Assembly (NCBI GenBank): GCA_006384855.1
Contig: VCJN01000080.1
Span: 1 to 64,000 of the forward strand
Source of the DNA: Tetraselmis striata
Taxonomy: Eukaryota; Chlorophyta; Chlorodendrophyceae; Chlorodendrales; Chlorodendraceae
Direction: 5' to 3'
Length of the DNA stretch: 64,000 nt
Part shown: in pieces, positions 22,868 through 35,399 of the stretch
Numbering within the stretch: position 1 is the stretch's first letter
Layout of the letters: each line of letters starts with the position of its first letter
Position numbers and translations under genes: made by a program
The notes under the pieces: model-generated
The model's database searches: none
What the model saw: the letters and a program-made list of their open reading frames with translations, nothing else
What the model was told of the DNA's origin: nothing

Positions 22868-24623
22868 CACCCCTCCACATGAGTATGGGGTTTGCGAATT
22901 TTATCCACATTCCCATGCGCGGCCACACTGAGACCGTGCGCGCGTGCACGCGTGTTACTCGGAGTCGTACGGCTGGGGGGAAACGCCGCGATAGCGCGAT
23001 ACACCCCATATTGCCACGCGGTGGCCGTTGCCGTCAACGCTTTCATTCAGGCAAAAGCAAGGCTTCTGACGCTAGCGCTTCAAAACCACAAATTGCGCCA
23101 CTCGTGTGCACAAATAGGCATGGGACACCACAGCCCCGTACTCATACCACATCACAATTGGTATGATCACTATCCACCACACACGTAGGGCATTGAAATC
23201 ATGTTATTAACGACCTGGACCAAGCCCTGCGTGTCGATGACAGTGGTTTATGGCCAAGGTCATGGACAAAATGCGGCTGTGATCGTTGCACGCGCAGGCG
23301 GGAGAGGGTTCGGGCGGCCTCCTTGCCGCAAGCCAAAGCTTTTCTATAGCAGTGCATGGCCGCATGCTCATAGCGCGCCATGGTGAGCCCAGTGGGGCGG
23401 CAATGGCATGCACCTTAATGCGTCAAGGCTGGTGGAAATAATAATATTGTGAAAGGGAACCGGCATGACGCCCGTGAGCATCGCTCAAGGAGGGTAAGTG
23501 CCGAGTATGAGTAGTCCATGCACAAGGGAATGGGACAAGATTATAGCATAAACGATAGAGGCCACTATACTTCACTTATGACTCACTGAAAATGGGACAA
23601 TTTACTAGCTTTAAACCCTGTGCAGGTTTTTAGGGTTCGCGTGTACTGGCACAAAGTACATGATCACTTGGTGGCGGCGGAACGAGGCAGAGGCGGCGGG
23701 TCGAGGTAGGTTCTCCGAAGGTAGGTAGGTAGGTAGGTTGCCGCGAAGTCGAGGCAGTCCTCCGCCTCCCACACCTGTCTAACAGTTCTCGCTGAAACAA
23801 GTAGGAAGTAGGGCTGCGGGGTTAGTATGGGTTCCCCCTTGCGGGCTACACACGGGCTATACCCTTGTGGCCTCTACCGTTTACGCTATAATATTGCGCT
23901 TTTCCCCATGCACAAGTGCATACAACACACCGTCTCGCCACCGTTTATGAGGTTTTGAGATCCCCTTGGCGTAAAGTTTCACGCCAACGTGTTGACCACA
24001 CGCTGACACAGACGTCAGATTTCGACATATTATTTCCAAAAAATCGAAAGTGCCTAAATGGCCTCGGACGACGGTGCTGCTACTGTGGAATCTGTAGCCT
24101 TGCTCGCTTAGTTTTTATCGGAATTTATATGAAAATGTTCTGACGTTTCCTCGCAACGCACTGTCTGAGCGATACCGCGAGTTGGAGAGTTGCACCACAG
24201 TCAAGGCGGCACTGCATTATTATAGCGATTGTATCACGCCACATCGTGCACGACGGGCGCACGCCACTATGGCCCCACCCCAAGCAAAAACACCCTAGCC
24301 TCTTTGCTGACATGTTTCCTCGTACACCCATGGCCATCCCACCATGCAATATGGTCTATGCATGCGCGGCGGGACGTGCGGGGTACCAAGCAACCCCCGT
24401 TGTGGGGGTATGTACTGGGAACGCTCAGTGTGGCGCAAGTGCCACTCGTGTAGGGCATTTGATAGGGCGCCAAAGGGGTTGCTTACACCCTAAGGTGGTA
24501 ACTGCTGAGCATAAATGTGCAGGATTTCAGGATTTCAGGTCATAAACTCTAGATTCAGCTGCCCTACTATTCGTAAGCTCGGATTCGGCGAAAATGGGGC
24601 ATGGGATCTTATGTGGAGGGGTG
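22868..24623. mobile_element. TIR element copy E, divergent long relative
   Basis: The left end CACCCCTCCACATGAGTATG and the right end read inward CACCCCTCCACATAAGATCC match the TIRs of copy A, again with TA outside both ends. Internal blocks align with copy A (for example the CCATGGCCATCCCACC region near 24330 with the CATGGCCATCCCGCC region near 21775). It is about 400 bp longer; the extra part at about 23440-23920, with (GGTA)n near 23720, may be an insertion. No transposase was recognised. Confidence 0.65.
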
Positions 24624-24625
24624 TA

Positions 24626-25050
24626 CACATGTGTGAGATATTCGTAATATTATTCTATAATGTAATAGTTCAGTAGCGCGCTTTTGTGAAAGCCCTGATG
24701 TACGGGTAATTAAAATTCAGTATAGTAGCAACTATCGTCAGCAGCGCAGCGCTGGCGCGCGCGCCCTCATCTGCGTATGAGTTGGTCGCCGCCATCACAT
24801 CATCCTACTGTCGCGCTGATCGCCATCGTCAGCGCATATCGGCGTGCGAATGGCGCGGTCGATGACATGATGAACAATAGTGGCGCGACTAAAAGCGATC
24901 TGTAACGAAAAAGATAAATACTAAAAGCGACCTCCTGCGGGCGTCTACCGCAGCGCCACCGGTGCAGCAGGTGGCGCAGCAACCGTCCACAGCGCCTATA
25001 GCGTCCCCGATCGGTGGTCCGGTGCCCTGTAGAGAACCCCCGCTCCAGCC
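24626..25050. other. Upstream region of the gyrase gene
   Basis: About 425 bp between the TIR element and the ATG at 25051. It should hold the promoter and 5' leader; no specific motif is claimed. Confidence 0.4.
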
Positions 25051-28000
25051 ATGGCGCAGCACGGCTCGCTAGCGCGGCTGCAGAGCGCGATATGCCGGCC
25101 GCCGCGGGTCCCGTCCGTGCTGGGCGCCAGCCGAATGATGGAGCGCCACGCCGCCGCCGCCGCCGCGAAGGTCGCCCCTCCCCCCTCCCGTTACAGCTCC
25201 CTAAGCCCGACTCGCCGCACAAGCCGTGCCTGCCCCGCCTCCCTGTATTACCATTCGCACACGCACTGACCCCCCCCCCCCCCCCCTCCCCCCCCCGCCT
25301 CCGAGCCCTCGGCCTGCGCACATTGGCAAGATTTTGCTCCGAAGGATAGCGAAAGCTCCCGCCAGAAAATTCGCCATCGGGAGCAAGTCGCCTGACGCCC
25401 GCCTGCCGTTCCCTTTCCCGCGCAGGTCATCAGCAGGCTCAGTCACTATGGGGCGCCCGTGCGCGGGGCACGGCTGCTGAGCGCGGCGGCTGGGTCCGAT
25501 AATGGCAGCGGGGAGGCGGGGGGCGACGCGGCCGGCGAGGGCGGTGCGCTGGCCAGCGTGGAGGAGCTGCCGGAGGGGTGGGAGGAGGTGTCGGGCGCGG
25601 GGCGGGTGGTGACGTACGACCTGCAGAAGGAGGCCACCGACTCGTACCTTTCGGTGAGCACGGACACCCCGTCGCCAGCCCCTTCCCCGCATCCCTCCCC
25701 CCGTTTGCCCAACTCCCCAACTCCCCGTCTCACGTGACACTCGAAGAACCCCCAGCTGACCCGGCATGATGCCTTGTCTGGCGCTGACTATGTTGGAATC
25801 CTCCCTCCGCCGGGCGCAGTATGCAATGTCGGTCATTGTGGGCCGCGCACTCCCAGATGTCCGCGACGGTGAGCGCCCTGCTTACCCCCGGCCTGCTAAC
25901 CCCCTCTCGCGCTCCTCCAAACGCCGCTGCATCATTCCCCGGCGGATGGCAGAGGCAAGTCGGGGGCTCTCCGTGGTCCGCTCTGATGCATCTCCGTCCT
26001 GAACCCCCATCCTCCCTGGTAGGCCTGAAGCCGGTGCACCGGCGCATCCTGTTTGCCATGCACGAGCTGGGCCTCTCGAGCAGCAAACCTTTCCGCAAGT
26101 GCGCGCGCGTGGTCGGCGAGGTGCTGGGCAAGTACCACCCGCACGGCGACACCGCGGTGTATGACGCGCTGGTCCGCCTGGCGCAGGACTTCTCCATGCG
26201 GTGCGCGACCCACCTGGGGGCCATGGCGGTGGGGAAAGGGGAAGGGGGTGGGGCAAAGGGGTGGCGGTGCAGAGGGGAAGCGGGTGGCATCCGTCTGGAA
26301 ATGGCGACGGAGCCTGCACCGAGAGCGCGCAGCCGATCCCCAGCCGAGCTGAGCGCCACCGCTGCCGCATGCACGCACAGGGCGCCGCTGGTGGACGGCC
26401 ACGGCAACTTCGGCTCGCTGGACAACGACCCGCCCGCCGCGATGCGCTACACGGAGTGCCGCCTGCACCGCCTTGCCATGGCCTCGCTGCTGACGGATCT
26501 CGACTGCGACACTGTCGAGTTTGCGCCCAACTTTGATGGCTCACAGGTGCGGCAGCCATCTGCCTCCTCCCCTCCTCCCCCAGTCATTCATTCCTACCCC
26601 TTCTCCCCCGCCCCGCTCCCCAAACCCTACTAGAGCCGTGCAGGCAGCAGCCAGGAGAAGCTGCCCGCACGCAGTCGCCATGCCCAGCTCGGCTTATGCG
26701 GAATGTCTGGCGCGCAGATGGAGCCGTTGGTGCTCCCGGCTCGCGTGCCGCTCCTGCTGGTCAACGGCGCCAGCGGCATTGCCGTGGGCATCGCCACCAA
26801 GATCCCGCCGCACAACCTGGGCGAGGTGGTGGCGGGCCTGCGCGCCATGATCGCCGACCCGGACATCAGCTCCGCGGAGCTCATGCGCTACATCCCCGGC
26901 CCGGACTTCCCCACCGGCGGCACCATGCTCGCGGGCGCCGGCCTGGCGGACGCGTACGCGGCGGGCCGCGGCGGCGTCACGCTGCGCGCGAGCGTGGCCG
27001 TGGAGAGCCCGGAGGAGGGCAGCAAGCGGCGGCGGCGCTCGGACCGCGAGCTGCTGGTCATCACGGAGATCCCGTACCAGACCAACAAGGCGGACCTGGT
27101 GCAGAAGATTGCGGAGCTGGTGGATAACCGCATCATCGACGGCATCTCGGGTCCGCCACAGCCCCCCAAACTCCCTGCCCTGTCTCCACCCCACTCACCA
27201 CCCCTGCGAATTGGCACCATCGACACCATCTCCCGCCAGGCCACAACCGGTGTCCCGGCAGGGCCAATATACACCCGACATCTCCTCCCCGCAGCTCAAT
27301 CCCCCTCTATCATTGCAACATGTACCCTCCCGCTGCCCACATTGTCGCGACCTATGAGGATTCAGGACAGTCCTTGGCTTACGTCCAGCTTCAGGTCAAT
27401 CATGGCCCCGCCGCATCATCCTGACGGCGGAGCGGCGGGTCTGTCATCCTGCGCTTTGCTATTATATTTTGTGATCGCAAGGGCGTGTCTATTCCGCATG
27501 CCTTTTCAATGGCTGCACCGTGCATATGTTTATATGTATACAGACCTATACATGTACCTACAAGTACATACATATGCATACATATATATCTGAATATACA
27601 TGCATATACATATATGCATGTATGTGTATACATACATATGTATATATATATGCATACAGCATATATATGTATGCACGTATATATGTATATGCCTATGTAT
27701 ATATGTATATATAGAGATACATGCAGATATATGCATGTATATATATGTCTAAAGATCTATATGTATATACATATATATCATGTTTATATGTTCACATGTG
27801 TACATGTCATATTTACATGTTAACATAATACATATAAACATGTATACATATACATATACAAATACGTATACATATACATATACATATATACATGTAGATA
27901 TACACAGATATACAGACATGTATATATACATATATCAGAGGCAGGCGAATATTCCACCTGTTCAGCGCTCAGCTGCATCGTTAAGCTCCCGCCAACCCGA

Positions 28001-31000
28001 GAAGACAATATTGGGCAGACAGATGCACAGCTTCCCTCCTGCTTGTCACCCGCCTCGCGCGCGCTGGCCGCACATGTGACGCCTAGCCGCGTGCTCGCAG
28101 CAGCAACTGCCTCCGCCGCACACCTCCCTCCGCCTGCGCACGCTGCCCCGTGCCGGCTGAAAGATGCCGGCGCCGCGCCCTCCCTCGCTTCCTTTTGATG
28201 GCCTGGCTGTCCGTCCCCCCCTGGCAGACGTTCGCGACGAGAGCGACCGCGACGGCATGCGCGTGGTGGTGGAGCTCAAGCGCAGCGCGGTACCGGAGCT
28301 GGTCCTGAACCAGCTATTCCATCACACCCGGCTGCAGGTGCTACACAGTCCTCCCCCCCACCCCCTTCTTCTCAACGCACGAGGCCTCTCTCTACGCATC
28401 CCCTCTCAGCAGATAAAGTTAGGGCAGTTGGATCGGCAGTGTAGACCTGATTCCACCGAGCTGCCCCGCAGGTGCGCTTTTCCTGCAACATGGTGGCGCT
28501 CGTGGACGGGCAGCCGATGTGCCTGGGCCTGCGCGACTTTCTGCACCACTTCCTGGAGTGGCGCTGCGACGTCATCACCCGGCGCTCCGCCTTCAAGGCC
28601 AAACAGTACCGCACCTTCCCCTCTGCCTCTGGGCTCTCCTCCAGCTGCCCGCGCACCACCGGCATGCAATTACAATCACAATTACAATTGATTAAAATTA
28701 CAATAAATAATAATAATTACAATTACACACCACCGAAACGCACAGCGGCCAGAGCCCGGCCCTGACGCTGTACCGCCTGCGCCCCGCTGTCGCTAGGGCA
28801 CGGAAGCGGCTGCACCTCGTGGAGGGCTACATGGCGGTGCTGCTGGACGTGGACCGCGCCGTGCAGGTCATCCGCTCTGGGTCCGACCCCGCGGACGCCG
28901 GGCTCAAGCTGCAGGATGCGTTTGGGCTGTCGGCGGAGCAGACGCGCGGCGTCCTGGCCATGACGCTGGGTCGCCTCACCAGGCTCGAGGTGCGCCTGGC
29001 CCTGTCTTCATACCATCCTGCGAACGGCATTCAGGCGCCTTTCTCGGAACTCTCCGCGCCCGCTGTCCTGGGATTAGCGAGAGCAGAAAGTAAAAGGGCT
29101 GTGTGACGACGCCATCATATTTTGCATCCCCCATACTGAGCCGTGGTGTGTTGATTTTTATTTTTGGTGTATTGGATATTGTTAATTACATACATAAACG
29201 GGTGCCGACGCACCTATGCGAACCTTATTCATTATAAGCCCCAAAGTGGGGTTGCAGGCCACCCATCTGAACATTTGCTATAATCCCATCTGGCAGGCAG
29301 GGCAGGTTCCCATTCCCAGTGTTCTTATTAGCGATTCGGCGCCCGTGTACATGTTGTATTGATAGAGGCGCAAAGAGAGGTTGCGTTGGTTGGTTTGAGG
29401 GTCACTGCGGAGGCCTTGATATGCCCAGCTGTGCGCTCGAGGCCGCGCCCGCTGCTTGTGTCCGCCGGGACATGGCTGACAGTGGTGGCGCGAATGCCGG
29501 CTGCGTTGGCAGACGGACAAGCTGGCAAAGGAGAGCGCGGAGCTGGCGGCGACGATTGCGGACCTGGACGACCTGGTCAGCAGCCGCGAGCGCCTGCTGG
29601 GCGTGGTCGAGGTGCGGGCCCGAAGCCGCCCCCATTGATGGCGCCCCGTGCGGAGGCAGCCCTGGTGCCGTGCCTCCGGCTCCGGGCGACTGACAACCGG
29701 CGCACCCGGAATGCGCTCTGATACCGCAAGTCCGAAGCGATGGAGGTTGAGAAGCAGTTCGGGACGCCGCGCCGCACGCGCATCGTGGCGGACGCCAGCG
29801 GGGACGGCGGCGTCATCCAGGTGCAGGACATCATCCCCAACGACGAAAGCCTCGTCACCTTCAGCAGGCGCGGCTACGTCAAGCGCATGGCCTCCGACAC
29901 CTTCTCCGTCCAGGCAAGCACGGGTCCCGGCGCGCTCTCCGCCCAATGCCGCCCATACACCCCCCCCCCCCCCTTCTTGCGCCCTCTTGCCCTAGCTTAG
30001 AATCCCGCCCCCTCCGCATCGCGCTCAGCCACCTCCCCTTTGCTTGCGCATGCAGGCACGCGGCGGGCAAGGCAAGGCGGCAGCGCGCCTGAAGGACGAC
30101 GATGCGATGGAGAGCGTGGTGCGGCTACGTAACCACGACCACATGATCTTCTTCAGGTGCGGCGGCGTGCACAAAAAAGATGGCGTGCAACACACGGGGA
30201 ACCAGTCTCGTTCCTTTCCTTGCGTTTGCGGCCCGCTGTATGGCTTTGAGGGGCGACCAGGTTATGCTTGTTGGCAGGGGGCCCTCACCTGCCACCGCGT
30301 GGGGTGCAGTGCCGCACCTGGGGCTCGATGGCCCTAAAAACCCCTAGGGTAAATCATAATTAGGGTCGCGTGGTTGTAGGGTCTCCATACGCTGACCACC
30401 TGCCTTACCCGCCTCGTGTGGGTACCACATATAAAGCCCAAGAAGATGCTCCACTTGGACATGTCCCACTAGGAGGCAAATTAGTGGGGGGGGGGGGGGG
30501 GGGGGGGGGGGGAGAGGGGGGGTTTGGGGGGCATGAGGAGGTGGTGGAAGGCCCTCCCCCCAGCATGGGAGTTCTTGCTCACAAGGGCCCCGGAGGCCCT
30601 AGGCTTCACGCTAGGGCCTCATGCGGACCTAGCCTCATGTGGCAGCAGCCGCACCAGCGAGAGCTCACCCTGTCTCCGGCTTGTTTGGGGTGCAGCAACC
30701 AGGGGGCGGTGTACACCGTGCGCGCGTACGACATCCCCGAGGCGAAGCGCACCGCGCTCGGCACGCCCATAACGTCCATCATCAGCCTGCCGGCCGGCAG
30801 CTCCGTGACGGCCATGATCAACACCGCCAGCTTCAAGGAGGAGGACTTCCTCCTGCTGGCCACCAAGAGTGAGCCGCGCCCTCGCCGCCCCCCGGCAGCG
30901 GTGCCTGACCTGCCCCCCCCCCCCCCCCCAAGGGCCCAGGGCGGACGCGCCACGTCACCCTTACGTCCTGTCTCTAGGGAGGTGTCTGTGTCCAGGCCCC

Positions 31001-32410
31001 CCGTAATACGCTAGGCAGGCATTGCGCAAGTAGGTGCCAAGTTGAAGCACCGCGATGCAAACTGATGTTGCACTGTCTTCGGCATCGTTCGTATATCGTT
31101 GTTTATATATACCGGACAGTTACATACGGACCGCGGGTCCAAAACATAATGAATTGTTTTGCACCGTCGCGTCGGAATATTCGTGATATATTGATGCTGT
31201 AATCTGAATTAGTTGTCCCGTTTTAATTGTTTTTCCTCATGGGGGGGGGGGGGGGGGGGGGCAGAAACTTTTTTATTCGCGGACCGTTTGTGTTTGTTCG
31301 GTACACAGATATAAGCCATATCATCTACGGATTCCAACTCCATTATAGGAGCACCGCCCTAATGAGACACCGCCCTGCCTGCCAGAGGTCCAATGCAGAC
31401 AAAGCCATAGCGGAACTATGGCAAATGTTCTTCTGGGTGGCAGGCAAGCGCCCAATTTGAGGCTCATAGTACGGATTATTGTGGGTGCGTCGGCACCCGT
31501 TCATATATTACATGGCTATGTACGTGTATTCGTAGTATGTCTACGGTATGGTTCTGTATGTGTCACAAGTATGGACAGTCTACTTTCCGGTACGAGGGGA
31601 CGGTGGTTGTGCCGGTTGATTGAGGTGTTGGAAACCTTAGATGTAGCTCGCGTATAGAAACCAGTTCCGGGACATCGCGCTTGCTGAAGACACAGCACCC
31701 GCCATGCCTATCCGGGTTCCTCGCTCCTTCTGTGAATACCAGTTGCGGAGGCACTGTGACAACACGAGCGGCCGGACAGCGCCCCGGGTGTCAGCTGCAG
31801 TTGGCTGCGTGCGTGTGCTCACGGAGGGGCTGCCCTCCCTGCCCCCCAGACGGCCTCATCAAGCGAGTCCCCATGGCGGACTTTGCCACCGTGCGCTCCA
31901 ACGGCCGCGCCGCGATGGCCCTGGCGGAGGGCGACTCCCTGGACTTTGTGGAGAAGGCGCCCGCCGGCTCCTCCATCCTTACCGTCTCCAGCACCGCCCA
32001 CCTGCTGCACTTCCCGGTGGACCTGGTGCGCGTGACCAAGGGGCGGCAGACCAAGGGCGTCAAGGTGCCCCCACCCCCCCCCCCCCCCCCCCCCCTCTCC
32101 GCCCGCGCGGCCAAACCAGAGCTACGTCAGCAACACGGCAGACCTTGCGACAATGGGACGCCTTGGGCGCTGGCCTGGAGCCCCCTCGCTCCCTCTCTCT
32201 CACACACACACTCTCTCTCTCTTCTTCTCTCTCTCTCTCACGCGCGCACACACACACACACACGCATAATTCCATCCACTCTTCCCTCGTGTATGCGGCA
32301 GCCCTGTGGGGAGCCCTAGTTCTGTCCTATTGGCATGGAGAGCCAGCCACATTCCGGATGCCGGTTTGCTTGCTGCCTAGGCCGGCGTATACTAGCGCCT
32401 GCGGCGTCGG

Positions 32411-32448
<38 letters not shown>

Positions 32449-32472
32449 CGTGAGTGTGTGTGAGTTTTGTGC

Positions 32473-32526
<54 letters not shown>

Positions 32527-32713
32527 TCGTGTAGCGGTGTGCCTTTACGTGTGTCCGTTTACACGGTGGTAAGAGCACTGCGAATTAGAACCCAGCCTGC
32601 ATGCCAGAGGTCGAATGCAGACGAAAGGATAGCAATACTGTAATGCCGAATTTTCTTATGAGTGGCAGGCAAACGCCCAAAGGTTGCTATGGATGCGTTG
32701 GCTGTGTTGGTCG

Positions 32714-32778
<65 letters not shown>

Positions 32779-32798
32779 ATATATATATATATATGGAT

Positions 32799-32835
<37 letters not shown>

Positions 32836-35399
32836 GGGGGGGGGGGGGGTACGCGCACATTCTTACGATTATCCTTGGACGATGGCATCTACCAACATGT
32901 GGACACAGGATTTGGCATAATACCAGTGGCAGCGCATGCTGGACAGAGCCGTCCCTACTCTGAACGGATATGTATATGCTTAAGAGTCCGCCACACAGAG
33001 GGTCGCCGACACAGTAGAATGTCCCCTCCCCCCTCTTCCCCACCACCCGCAACAACAAAGCCGCCGCAACAGGAAGGCGGGTGGGCGGGCCGGTGTTTGA
33101 TTGACGCCTGACCTGCGCCCTGCCCACCGCGCGCCGCCCAGTCCATGAAGCTGGTGGGCGGGGAGCGCGTGGTGGGGATGACCGTCCTCCCGCCGGAGCT
33201 GGAGGTGCTGGGCGACAACGCCGCGGCGCAAGGTAAGCCCCTCCCCGCGTTATCTCCGCGCACCGGGTGGCATGCCAGGGCAACTGGGCTGGTGCCTCCG
33301 TCTGCGCCGCGGAGCGTATCCCGCGGGAGGGCCTCACGATGATGCCCCTGCCCCTGCCCCTGCCCCTGACCAACCGCCGTCAGACTTTGAGGATGACGAA
33401 GAGGGGGCGGAAAACCCGCTGGATGGCGCTCCCTGGGTGCTGTTTGTCACCAAAAAGGTACGAATGCCCCCACCCGCCCTGACACTCGCCAACTGATGGC
33501 CCGCTCGGCCCGGGACATGTGTTAATATATGTATATGTATGGGTATATTGCATGAATATATGTGGATACATATATATATATATATACATGAATATGTATA
33601 TACATGGATATATTTATATATATATTCTGTATGTGTATACGTATACACGGTATGTACGTGTGTTTATATATGTATATGTTTGGGCATATTGCATGAATAT
33701 ATGTGGATACATATATATACATGAATATGTATATACATGGATAAATGTATATTCTGTATGTGTATACGTATACACGGTATGTACGTGTGTTTATATATGT
33801 ATATGTTTGGGCATATTGCATGAATATATGTGGATACATATATATACATGAATATGTATATACATGGATAAATGTATATTCTGTATGTGTATACGTATAC
33901 ACGGTATGTACGTGTGTTTATATATGTATATGTTTGGGCATATTGCATGAATATATGTGGATACATATATATACATGAATATGTATATACATGGATAAAT
34001 GTATATTCTGTATGTGTATACGTATACACGGTATGTACGTGTGTTTATATACGTGTATGTATGGGTATATTGTATGAATATATGTGGATACATATATATA
34101 CATAAATATGTATATACATGGATATATGTATAAACTGTATATGTATACATATACACGGTATGCAGTTGTGTTTATATACGTGTATGTATGGGTATATTGC
34201 ATGAATATATGTGGATACATATATATACATATATATGTACATACCGTCTATACATGGATATATGGACATACCGTATGTATATTTATTTATTTATATATTT
34301 ATATACCGTATGTATATACATATATAATAAAATATATGTATATTCACCCCCGTTGAAGCCGCATGGAAACTTTGCTCGGTCCGCCCTCAAACTGCGCCGT
34401 GGGCTGGCTGGCTGGCAGGGCATGGGGAAGCGGCTGGGCGTGCGGCGCTTCCGCAAGATGAGCCGAGCGCAGAAGGGCATCATCGCGCTGCGCCTGGCGC
34501 CCGGCGACGCGCTGGCCAGCATGCACGTGGTGGGCGCGGCCGCGGAGGGCGCGGACGCCTCGTCTGCGGAGGCGCTCGGCGACGCGCTGCTGGCGACGGC
34601 CAACGGGCTGATGCAGCGCGTGGCCATCCAGGACTTTCCGCTGTTCAAGGGCCGCCAGACGAGGGGCAACATCGTGATGCGGATGAAGGTGCGGTGTGCG
34701 TGCATGTGTGTGGGTGTGAATGCGGCGACCTGTGTGCGCATGTCTGTGGAGAGAGGGAGGGAAGTAGAGGGAGGGAGGGAGAGAAATAATGCACGAGGAT
34801 GAGGCGGTTGAGAGGCACATGAACCTCGTCAGTTTATATAGAGGGGAATGACATAACCCAGAGCTGTGGGTTGTTAAGGGGCATCAGCCCCCTCTTACCC
34901 CCAAATGGGTGAAGTTTGTTCTTGCACATGTAGAGAGACACGTGGGGCTGCCACCACATACCCGATGAGGGAGGGGTGACGCCCCCCCAGCCTCCTCATG
35001 CTATCTGCGCTCCCCGGTGGCTGACCACATTCAAGGTCCTTCGCTCTCCCCCTCTCCTTCTATTGACAGACACGCGCGATCGCTGAATACAAATTTGAAA
35101 CTTGAACTTTCTAACAACTTTATCCCTGCTAGTCTTACTTAAAGCAATGCAGGCCAGCTGTCTCACGGCCCGGCTGCATGAACCCGCATAGGGTCAGCTG
35201 CCTGCGCATTGCCCGTAGTGTGCTGCACTCCGAAGGCCAGGCCGCGTACAGACATACCGCTATCCTCTCCACCTATTCTGGCGAGGCGAGGGATGATCAA
35301 TGTATTTGCAACCCGGACGTGGCGCTGGTGCAGGATCCGGCCGACGAGGTGATCGGTGTCACGCTGGCGGGCAGCCACTCCGCTGTCGACGAGGACTGA
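25051..35399 (+). CDS. GYRA: DNA gyrase subunit A, organelle-targeted
   Basis: GyrA is the DNA-cleaving subunit of the A2B2 type II topoisomerase that adds negative supercoils; in plants and algae the nuclear-encoded form acts in plastids and mitochondria. Exons: 25051-25170, 25426-25653, 25820-25868, 26023-26200, 26381-26546, 26718-27150, 28228-28337, 28472-28605, 28797-28989, 29513-29611, 29731-29913, 30056-30156, 30696-30868, 31850-32064, 33142-33232, 33384-33457, 34419-34688, 35334-35399. All are in phase, giving 960 aa (Arabidopsis about 950). The first ~90 residues are Ala/Arg/Ser-rich, as in transit peptides. Then [36 protein letters not shown], and the catalytic tyrosine (~Tyr215) in AAMRYTE. 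The C-terminal beta-pinwheel has a GyrA-box-like QARGGQGK, which supports gyrase over topoisomerase IV. Intron 11 uses a GC donor. No GyrB is in the window. Confidence 0.93.
27510..27945. repeat. AT-rich TATG/ACAT simple sequence, gyrA intron 6
   Basis: Over 400 bp built from ATATAC, CATATG and TATGTA motifs within the 1077-bp intron 6. The Tyr/His/Ile-rich ORFs on both strands here are artefacts of this composition. Confidence 0.75.
29200..29310 (+). repeat. Hairpin-tailed repeat module, gyrA intron 9
   Basis: It begins with the hairpin GGGTGCCGACGCACC, continues with GCCCCAAAGTGGGG and GAACATTTGCTATAAT and ends at CTGGCAGGCAGGGCAGG. It is the clearest relative of the reverse copy at 31368-31500. 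Confidence 0.6.
30486..30512. repeat. Poly-G run, 27 nt, gyrA intron 12
   Basis: Uninterrupted G tract followed by further G-rich sequence in the intron between exons 12 and 13. Confidence 0.9.
31368..31500 (-). repeat. Hairpin-tailed repeat module, gyrA intron 13
   Basis: Read on the minus strand: GGGTGCCGACGCACCC, GAGCCTCAAATTGGGC, GAACATTTGCCATAG and CTGGCAGGCAGGGCGG. It is opposite in orientation to the host gene. Confidence 0.6.
32405..32830. repeat. Cluster of (GT)n, (AT)n and (AG)n tracts
   Basis: Intron 14 of gyrA holds two (GT)n tracts (about 32413-32446 and 32479-32525), a partial hairpin-tailed module (32590-32690, reverse), an (AT)n tract of about 55 bp (32716-32770, then to 32795) and an (AG)n tract (32801-32827) followed by a poly-G run. 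Confidence 0.85.
33520..34270. repeat. 127-bp AT-rich minisatellite, gyrA intron 16
   Basis: A GCATGAATATATGTGGATAC landmark recurs at 33551, 33692, 33819, 33946, 34073 and 34200: one 141-bp step, then four exact 127-bp steps. The intron (33458-34418) is otherwise AT-rich. Confidence 0.9.

Noticed and set aside
25201-26559. Long minus-strand ORFs over the gyrase 5' exons
   Set aside because: Antisense shadows; the plus strand carries the conserved gyrase blocks with consistent splice phases.
27485-28008. Overlapping ORFs rich in Tyr, Met and His
   Set aside because: Simple-sequence DNA in gyrase intron 6; open in many frames on both strands.
33519-34269. Tyr/Ile/His-rich ORFs of 77-126 aa on both strands
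   Set aside because: They are translations of the AT-rich 127-bp minisatellite in a gyrase intron.
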